Part shown: one piece after another, positions 56,318 through 64,000 of the stretch
How the letters are laid out: every line of letters starts with the position of its first letter
How positions within the stretch are numbered: position 1 is the stretch's first letter
From: Tragulus kanchil
Taxonomy: Eukaryota > Chordata > Mammalia > Artiodactyla > Tragulidae
Direction of reading: 5' to 3'
Length of the DNA: 64,000 bases
Assembly (NCBI GenBank): GCA_022376925.1
Contig: JAIOJX010000001.1
Span: forward strand, 37,046,170-37,110,169
Program-made: the position numbers and the translations under genes
The notes under the pieces: model-generated
Database searches by the model: none
Told to the model about the DNA's origin: nothing
What the model saw: only the letters and a program-made list of their open reading frames with translations

Positions 56318-56979
56318 TTATTACCTTTTTATAATAACTGTATTCTTCCTTTACAGCCTGGGTTATCTGATTTAACCTTTATGTGATATTCTTCTCTATC
56401 TGCATACTCCCTATGCAATGATAAAAATAGGTCTAATCTTTAATGGTATAGTTAAAAGAGAAAAACCCATAAATAAAAAGGAGACCTGCATGTTCACATT
56501 GATATGGGTCACCAAGTACCTGGGAAAACTGGCACAGTTAACACTGAAAGGGGTGAATAGACAGATTTGGTAAGGAGGCCAGTGGTTTCCAAGGAGGAGG
56601 ACGAGGACGACGAGGAGGAACAAACATTTTCTAGCCTGAAATGTTTGCCATGATAAAGATCTACTCTGGAACTAACTTCACTGTTTTATGGATGTAAACT
56701 ATTTTGCACTGGAATATCTCATCTAATCTTGATGTCTGGAGACCATTCTTGCTAATCTTATGTTAATGTCGTGGGAATGGGTCTAGTGAGACCTTTATAG
56801 CCTTAAAATATTCTTTTGATCTATTGTAAAAGTGAAAACATACAAAATACTCTGCCTAAACTAGCTGCTGAGGGTACGCTTCCATCCCCCTTCCAGTTCC
56901 TTTATCTGGAAGCTTTCTCTGTCCCTTTATTTCTTTAATAAAACTTTATCTGCACAAAGCTGGGAGTGACCAAAGCCAA
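56318..56979. other. Unassigned; short (GGA/GAC)n run at 56594-56621
   Basis: No gene or repeat recognised except the purine-rich triplet run. 'aataaaactttatctgcaca' near 56937 could be part of an LTR polyadenylation region, but no family is recognised. Confidence 0.4.
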
Positions 56980-57235
56980 GAGGTATGGAAAGAATAACAC
57001 AGAAACTTATGTTACCATATGTAAAATAGACAACCAATGGGAATGTGCTGTAAGACTAAGGGAACTTAATCAGCAGCCATGTAGCAACCTAGAGGGGTTG
57101 GATGCGGAGGGAGATGAGAGGGAAGTTCAAGTGGGAGGGATCAAGAGTATACCTATGACTGATTTGGGTTTCGGTATAGCAATAAACAAAACTCTGTAAA
57201 AGCAAAAAATAGAAATAAATAAATGAAAAAGTGAA
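56980..57235 (+). mobile_element. L1 3' UTR fragment
   Basis: 'agaaacttatgttaccatat', 'caacctagaggggttggatg', 'gggaagttcaagtgggaggg' and 'ctatgactgatttgggtttc', then an A-rich tail. 5'-truncated. Confidence 0.82.
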
Positions 57236-57381
57236 GTAACTTCAAATGAATGAAAGTCAACTTAGCATCAGATTTCTTAAGAGCAATATGGAAAGCAAGA
57301 CAACAACAGAGTAACATTTTCAAGAAACTTAAGGAAGTATAGCCTAAGCCAAGGATTTTTACATTGGGCCAAGCTGTCCTT

Positions 57382-57508
57382 CTGGAGGTGGACCTCACTT
57401 CAGTATTGTTGCCTGGAAAATTCCATGGACAGAGAAGCCTGGCAGGCTACAGTTCACAGGGTTGCAAAGAGTTGGACACAACTCTTGTGTAGGTTGCACA
57501 CACACACA
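57382..57508 (+). mobile_element. Bov-A SINE with TSD
   Basis: 'cttcagtattgttgcctgga', 'ccatggacagagaagcctgg' and 'gcaaagagttggacacaact', then a CA tail. TSD aagctgtccttc at 57370-57381 and 57509-57520. Confidence 0.92.
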
Positions 57509-57769
57509 AGCTGTCCTTCAGTTACCAGTTACAATTTAATCATCATTTTCATGATAATATTTTCAATTACTTTCCTGAATCTGGTGAACTCTTACTTTAC
57601 ATTTTTTGTTTTTATGTCCACTTGATATGTGTAGTTTTTTCTGTATCAATTACACCTTGATAAAACTGTTAAAATATTTTAAATAAACATGTATGTTAAA
57701 AAAAGAAAAAAGAAAAAAAAAAGTATATCTTTCACCTAAAAAAAAAAATGTATGTTAAAAATAAAATAT

Positions 57770-58612
57770 TCTTTAAAAATTTTATTGCAGTATAGTTGAT
57801 TTACAATGTTGTGTTAGTTTCTGCTGCACAGCAAAGTGAATCAGTTATACCTATACACATATCCCCTACTTTTTAGATTCTTTTCTTATATAGGTAATTA
57901 CAGAGTATTAGGAAGAGTTTTCTGTGCTAAACAGTAGGTCCTTATTGATTATCTATTTTATATACAGTTGTGTGTATATGTCGATCCCCATTTCCCAATA
58001 TATGCCCCACTTACCCCCTGGTAACCATAAGCTTATTTTCTATATCTATGACTCTATTTCTCTTTTGTAAATAAGTTCATAAGTATCATTTTTTAGATTG
58101 CACATATAAGCAATATCATGTATTTGTCTTTCTCTGGCTGACTTACTTCACTTAGTATGATTATCTCTAGGTCCATCCATGTTGCTGCAAATGGCATTAT
58201 TTCATTCTTTTAATGGCTAATATTCCATTGTATGTAAGTATTACATCCTCTTCATTCATTCATCAGCTGATGAACATTTAGGTTGCTTCTATGTCTTGGC
58301 TTTTGTAAATGGTGCTGCAATGAACACTGTGGTGCATGTATCTTTTCAAATAAGAGTTTTCTCTGGATATATGCCCAGGAATAAGATTTCTGGATCCTAT
58401 GGTAGTTCAATTTTTAGTTTTTCAAGGAAATTCCATACTGTTCTCTATAATGGTTCTACCAATTTACATTCACACCAACAGTGCTGGAAGATTCCCTTTT
58501 ATCCACACCCTCTCCAGCATTTATTTTCGTAAACATTTTGATGATGGCCATTCTGACCAGCATGAGGTGATATACCTCTATGTAGTTTTTATTTGCATTT
58601 CTCTGACAATTA
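57770..58612 (-). mobile_element. Old L1 (L1MA-like) 3' region, antisense
   Basis: 'gcagtatagttgatttacaa', 'gtcctattgattatc'-like text, 'ggtccatccatgttgctgca', 'gatgaacatttaggttgctt', 'gaaattccatactgttctct' and 'ccttttatccacaccctctc' follow the antisense 3' end of L1M elements in correct order. Confidence 0.85.
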
Positions 58613-59164
58613 GTGTAAAAATAAAAATATTTTTAAACAAATAAAATGAAAAAATCTATAAAATTTTTTAAATGAATTTCTAATTAAAAAAAATTTTTTT
58701 TTACTATTTTGTGATACATTGCAATTTTCTTTTCCTCATGCTTGAATTTGGGAAGAGATTTTCATCTCTAAAATATTTTTATTTTAATTTTATGTGAAAT
58801 ATTTTTTATTTTATGATTTTGTTCATATTAGCTTTCTGCTTCTGTTCATTTCAAAACAATATATTTCCTTCAATAACAATAACAATTGCATTAGAATATA
58901 GAGATTAATTAGGCATTTTGATTCAAGAGTGCCTTTTCCTGAGATGTAAAGGAGTGGAAGTTTTTGGTTTTGGTGGTGGTGATAGTGGTGATGACTGTGG
59001 AGTGTTTTTTCATTGTCGTTCTTTTTTGGTGTTTCTGCAGAATTTTAAATTTATCCCTCTTTCTTCCCTTCATTATGGGACCTCTATGGGGTGCTTCCTT
59101 TTTAATTTACCTCTTTTCCCCAGAAGAAGTAACTTACTGAGACTCCCTTCTGTGATTGGGAACA
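58613..59164. other. Unassigned AT-rich DNA
   Basis: Nothing recognised. The frame at 58918-59172 carries no domain. Confidence 0.4.
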
Positions 59165-60345
59165 TTTTTTAATTAAATTTTTATTTTGAAATAATTGCAG
59201 ATTCACATGAATTTCTAAGAAATGATACAGAGAGATCCTGTGCACCCACTTTCCCCAAATGGTAACATCATGGAAACACAGAAAATGCTACAACCAGGAT
59301 ACTGATATAGATGTTATCAAGATATAAAGTATTTCCATCACCAAACTGATCACTTATGCTGTGCTTACTCACATCTGCTTGCTTTCTACCCTCTCCCCAC
59401 TCCTTTCTTAACCCTTGGCAACCACTAATTTGTAATATTGCTTAAATAGAATCCACCTCGGGCTTCCCCTGGTGGTCCAGTGGGTAAAGACACCGCCTTG
59501 CAGTGCAAGGGGCGCCGGTTCGAGCCCTGGCCTGGGAAGATCCCACGTGCCGCAGAGCGGCTGGACCGATGTGTCCAATTACCTAGCCAGAGCTCTGGCG
59601 CGTGTGCGCCCAGAGCTGGTGCTCTGCGACGACAGAGACCACCGTGATGGGAGGCCCACAGGAGCCAAAGAACAAAGACAGATGAAAAAGAGAGAAATGA
59701 AAGACCAATAGAAGTGGCCCACCCATTCCCCTCCCTCCGCACCCCACCCCCAAAAAAGATAAATTAATTAATTAATTAAAAAAAATAAGAATCCACCTCA
59801 TGTAACTCTTGGGGACTTGCTGTTTTCCTTTTTCTCAGCATAATTCCCTTCATGCAGGTTACTGCATCATAGTTTGTTCCTTTTTATTGTATGCATGCAT
59901 ATACAGGAGTTTAGAGTCATTCATGAAAGTATAACTGGGTTGTTTCCAATCTTGAGGTGTCTCAAATAAAGCTGCTATAAATATTTGTGTACAAGTTTTT
60001 GTGTGGGCATAAGCTTTTTAAAAATTTTTATTGGAGTATAGCTGCTTTACAACATAGGTTTTTATTTCTTTAGGATACATATTTAGGAGTATGACTGCTA
60101 GTTATATAGCAACTATATGTGTGGTTTTTAAATGAAACATCGAGCTGTTTTCCAGACTGACTATATATTCCACACCGGCAATGTATGAGAGATTCAATTT
60201 TCTCACATTCCTGACAGCAACTGTTATTGTCATTAATTTTTTATTTAAATTGTTCTGTTATGCACATAGAGATACCTCTTTGCGGCTTTAATGACTAATG
60301 ATGTTGAATAAACTTTTCATGTATAATGTTAATTGTAGGTTTTGT
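59165..60345 (-). mobile_element. Old L1 (L1ME-like), antisense, split by a SINE
   Basis: 'gcagattcacatgaatttct', 'cccttggcaaccactaattt', after the SINE 'cttggggacttgctgttttc', 'ctataaatatttgtgtacaa' and 'gtgtgggcataagctttt'. A short extra L1 3'-end piece lies at 60015-60060 ('ttttattggagtatagctgc'). Confidence 0.8.
59460..59787 (+). mobile_element. CHR-like SINE, unrecognised subfamily, with TSD
   Basis: The best-preserved head: 'gtccagtgggtaaagacacc' and B box 'ggttcgagccctgg'. Body 'ggctggaccgatgtgtccaa', 'agccagagctctggcgcgtg', 'gtgatgggaggcccacagga' and 'gaaagaccaatagaagtggc', C-rich stretch, (attaa)n/A tail. TSD agaatccacctc at 59448-59459 and 59788-59799. Confidence 0.94.
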
Positions 60346-62093
60346 GTAGATGTTCTTTATCAAGCTGAGGAAATTACCATTTATTTCTATTTTTCTGAGG
60401 GTTTTTACTATGAATGAGTGTTGAAGTTTTTCAAATGATATTTCTGCATTGATTGACATGATCTATAATTTTTCTTCTTCATCCTGATTGTGGGTTGTGT
60501 TGATTACTTTTTAAGTACTGAACTGGACTATGGATGTCTTTAGATCTTGAGTGAGTCTCTCATAGGCAGCATATATATGGATCTTGTGTTTTTATCTATT
60601 CAGCCATCTTATGCCTTTTGATTGGAGCATTTAGCTCATTTACATTTAAAGAAATTATTGGTATGTACGTACATAATGCCAATTTGCTGTTTGCTGGTTA
60701 TTTTTGTAGTTCTTTTCTTCCCCCTATCTTTTTCTTTTGTTCTCTTCCCTTGTGATTTGATGACTATCTTTAGTGTTATATTTTTATTCCTTTCTCCTCC
60801 CACTTGTACTGGTGTGTGTGTGTGTGTGTGTGTGTGTGCATATCTATTACATATTTTTGTTTTGTGATTGCCATGAGATTCATATATAACTACATATATA
60901 TGATTATTTTAAGTTGATGATCTCTTATGTTTGAATGCATTCTAACAACTCTACATTGTTACTCCTGCTCCCACAATGCTTAAGGCATTCATCATACTCT
61001 ATCTTTGTGAATCTCTTAACTACTTATTGTGGATATAGGTGATTTTACTGTTAATACTTTGTCATTTAATCTTCTTACTATGCTTATAAGTGGTTGATCC
61101 ACTCTTTACTGTAGGCATTTACCAATGAGATTTTTTTCATAATTTTCAGTTGTAGTCTTTCTTTTTTGCATAGAGAATTTTCTTTATCATTTATCTTAAA
61201 GCAGTTTAATGGTATTGAACTCTTTTAGTTTTTGCTTTTTGTAAAATTCTTAATCAGTTCTTCAAATCTTAGTGATAGCCTCACTGGGTAAACTATTCTT
61301 GGTTGTAGGGTTTTTAATTTTCATATCTTTGAATATACCCTGCCACCATCCTCTTGCCTGTAAAGTTTTTGCTGAAAAGTCAGTTGATAGCCTTATAGGA
61401 GTTCCCTTATAAACAACTCATTGGTTTCTTGCTGCTTTCAAGATTCTCTCTTCATCTTTATCTTTTTCCATTTTAATCATAATGTGTCTTGGGTTCATCT
61501 TGCTTGGGACTCTATGCTTTCTGGACCTGAATGTCTATTTCCTCTCCCAGGTTAGGGAAGTTTCCAGCTCTTATTTCTTCAAATAAATTCTTATCCTGTT
61601 TCTTTTCCTTCTGGGATCCCTATAATGCAAATGATAGTGTGCTTGATGTTGTCCTGGAGGTCCTGTAAACTATCCTGAAGTAAACTTTTTTCTGTTTTCT
61701 GTTCAGCTTGGCTGGTTTCCATTATTGGGTTTTCTAATTTGCTGGTCCATTCCTCTGTATTATTAAATCTACTGTTGATTCTTTCCAATGTATTTTTCAC
61801 TTAGTTATTGTATTCATCTCTGTTTAGTTCTTCTTTATATTTTCTAACATTTTGTTAATTTTCTTACTGTGTTCATCCATTCTTCTCCTGAGTTCATCAA
61901 GCATCCTTATAATGATTACTTTGAACTCTTTATCAGATAAATTGTTTATCTCCAGTTTGCTTCGTTCTTATTTTGATTTTTATTCATGTCACTTTGTTTG
62001 GAACATACGCCTCTGTCATTTGCTTAATTCTCTCCTTATTTCTATGCATTAGGTAGGCTGGTTATATTTACCAATTTGAAGATGCTGCCTTAT
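60346..62093 (-). mobile_element. Old L1 ORF1/inter-ORF region, antisense
   Basis: 'agcatttagctcatttacat', 'gtcagttgatagccttatag', 'gggactctatgctttctgga', 'atttcttcaaataaattctt', 'ggtttccattattgggtttt' and 'gttcatcaagcatccttata' follow an antisense L1 inter-ORF and ORF1 order. A (GT)n run at 60812-60838 interrupts it. The minus frame at 61591-61800 (NSRFNNTEEWTSKLEN) looks like a coiled-coil piece of L1 ORF1. Confidence 0.78.
60812..60838. repeat. (GT)n microsatellite
   Basis: About 13 GT units, uninterrupted. Confidence 0.97.
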
Positions 62094-63179
62094 TTAGGAG
62101 AAGTCTTATGAGACCCAGCAGTATATTCCCCTCTGTTCACCAGAGCTCTGTGCTCTAGGTGTGCTCCATCTGCAGGCTGCATCGGCCCTTCTGTTGTGGC
62201 AGGCCCAACTAATGTGGCTGCTGTCATGGGCAGGGCTGTGTCCTAGGGTACCTGACTGTAGAGCCAGTGACTCTGGGACTAATGTTGGCCTATTGATGGG
62301 TTGGTAAGTTCCCAGAGCTGACAGGATAGAGAGAGGATCCCAAAAAGGTTCTTGCCAGCCCAGGGTCCTCATGATAGAACAAGTTCCCAAAGATGGATGC
62401 TGCCACTGACTGTATCCCCAGGAGTCCCAGTTCCCTCATGCCTTTCTGTGAGGTTCTCCAAGATCAGCAAGTGGGTCAGACCCAGGATCCTTTCAAATTC
62501 CTGCCTCTGAACTCAGTCTCAGACTGTGAAATTTTTATCTCCTAAAGTCCTCTGGCTCTCCCATATTCAAGCTCTGGTGGCCTCAAAGCCAGATTTGCTG
62601 GAGGCTCATCTTTCTGGAGCAGGACACCCAGGTTTTGGAGTCCAATGTGGATTCAGATCCCTCAATCCTTGAGGAGAACTTCTGAAGTTGTAATAGCCTC
62701 CGGGCTGCACACTGCCTATCAGGGATATGGCTCATGTCTCCGCCACTCCTATCTGTTTCATTGTGGATTTTCTTTACATCATCGGTTGTGGAAAATCTTT
62801 TCTCCTAGTAATTAGGTAATTCTCACAGATAATTGCTGTATAAATAGTTGTAACTTTAGTGTGTCTGGGTCTTCCAACTCACCATGTTGGCCATATCCTT
62901 TTTTCTACTTTCTTGAGGTAGGCATTTAGATTGTTGATTTAAAATACATCCTTTTTTCCAGTGTAAACTTTTAGTGCTATAAATTTCACTATCACTCTGG
63001 TTTTACCTGTGCTATACAATTTTTCTTATGTTGTATTTTCATTTTTAGTAAGTTTAATATATTTCTATTTTAAATTTTGCTTGCAACTTTCTCTTTGACT
63101 TACGACTTATTTATAAGAGTGATTACTCCAAGTATTTAGAGATTTTTTCCTGTTATTTTTGATTTCATTTTCATTGTAG
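62094..63179 (+). repeat. Duplication 10, copy A (1086 bp)
   Basis: Direct tandem repeat with 63180 onwards, no spacer. The content appears to be the GC-richer 5' UTR of the same old antisense L1 (62100-62760) and AT-rich L1-like sequence to 63179. One visible difference is 'ctccatctgc' against 'ctccacctgc'. Confidence 0.96.
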
Positions 63180-64000
63180 TTAGGAGAAGTCTTATGAGAC
63201 CCAGCAGTATATTCCCCTCTGTTCACCAGAGCTCTGTGCTCTAGGTGTGCTCCACCTGCAGGCTGCATCGGCCCTTCTGTTGTGGCAGGCCCAACTAATG
63301 TGGCTGCTGTCATGGGCAGGGCTGTGTCCTAGGGTACCTGACTGTAGAGCCAGTGACTCTGGGACTAATGTTGGCCTATTGATGGGTTGGTAAGTTCCCA
63401 GAGCTGACAGGATAGAGAGAGGATCCCAAAAAGGTTCTTGCCAGCCCAGGGTCCTCATGATAGAACAAGTTCCCAAAGATGGATGCTGCCACTGACTGTA
63501 TCCCCAGGAGTCCCAGTTCCCTCATGCCTTTCTGTGAGGTTCTCCAAGATCAGCAAGTGGGTCAGACCCAGGATCCTTTCAAATTCCTGCCTCTGAACTC
63601 AGTCTCAGACTGTGAAATTTTTATCTCCTAAAGTCCTCTGGCTCTCCCATATTCAAGCTCTGGTGGCCTCAAAGCCAGATTTGCTGGAGGCTCATCTTTC
63701 TGGAGCAGGACACCCAGGTTTTGGAGTCCAATGTGGATTCAGATCCCTCAATCCTTGAGGAGAACTTCTGAAGTTGTAATAGCCTCCGGGCTGCACACTG
63801 CCTATCAGGGATATGGCTCATGTCTCCGCCACTCCTATCTGTTTCATTGTGGATTTTCTTTACATCATCGGTTGTGGAAAATCTTTTCTCCTAGTAATTA
63901 GGTAATTCTCACAGATAATTGCTGTATAAATAGTTGTAACTTTAGTGTGTCTGGGTCTTCCAACTCACCATGTTGGCCATATCCTTTTTTCTACTTTCTT
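63180..64000 (+). repeat. Duplication 10, copy B (821 bp seen, continues past the window)
   Basis: Matches 62094-62914 to the last base of the window. Confidence 0.96.

Overview
The window is nuclear DNA from a ruminant, almost certainly a pecoran. It carries the BovB LINE with its diagnostic C-terminal protein, many Bov-tA and Bov-A SINEs, tRNA-Glu-type CHR SINEs, artiodactyl-style L1 elements, and older mammalian MIR and MaLR-like repeats. I found no host protein-coding exon, RNA gene, CpG island, CRISPR array or prokaryotic feature. The window reads as intergenic or deep intronic DNA. The only long open frames are decayed retrotransposon genes.

Layout. 1-12.2 kb: mostly unassigned DNA with MIRs, Bov-tA SINEs and a 41-bp alternating purine/pyrimidine tract. 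12.2-14.6 kb: two solo LTRs of one family in opposite orientation. 14.8-19.5 kb: an L1 (+) lacking its reverse-transcriptase core. 19.5-23.3 kb: older L1 (-) sequence riddled with SINEs. 25.4-29.2 kb: a young, 5'-truncated L1 (+) with clear target-site duplications. 30-35.4 kb: SINEs, a BovB (-) and a MaLR-like LTR. 35.9-39.7 kb: an older L1 (+) with three later insertions. 40-46 kb: old L1, MaLR-like LTR and unassigned DNA. 46-50.5 kb: a CA microsatellite, MIR and MaLR-like sequence, all duplicated. 51-64 kb: mainly old L1 (-) with young SINEs.

The most striking feature is a set of ten direct, nearly identical duplications, each about 1.0-1.15 kb, scattered over the window: near 1.5, 6.1, 12.3, 15.2, 18.8, 23.1, 25.2, 46.1, 48.2 and 62.1 kb. 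In five of them the junction spacer is a corrupted copy of the unique sequence beyond copy B followed by a corrupted copy of the sequence before copy A. That is what unmerged, noisy overlapping contig ends would produce. I read them as false duplications that add roughly 10-11 kb of spurious sequence. A real ~1.1-kb duplication process is the alternative.

The most interesting biology is a CHR-like SINE subfamily I do not recognise, with six independent, TSD-flanked insertions. Next come the inverted solo LTR pair and a 242-bp unidentified insertion inside an old L1.
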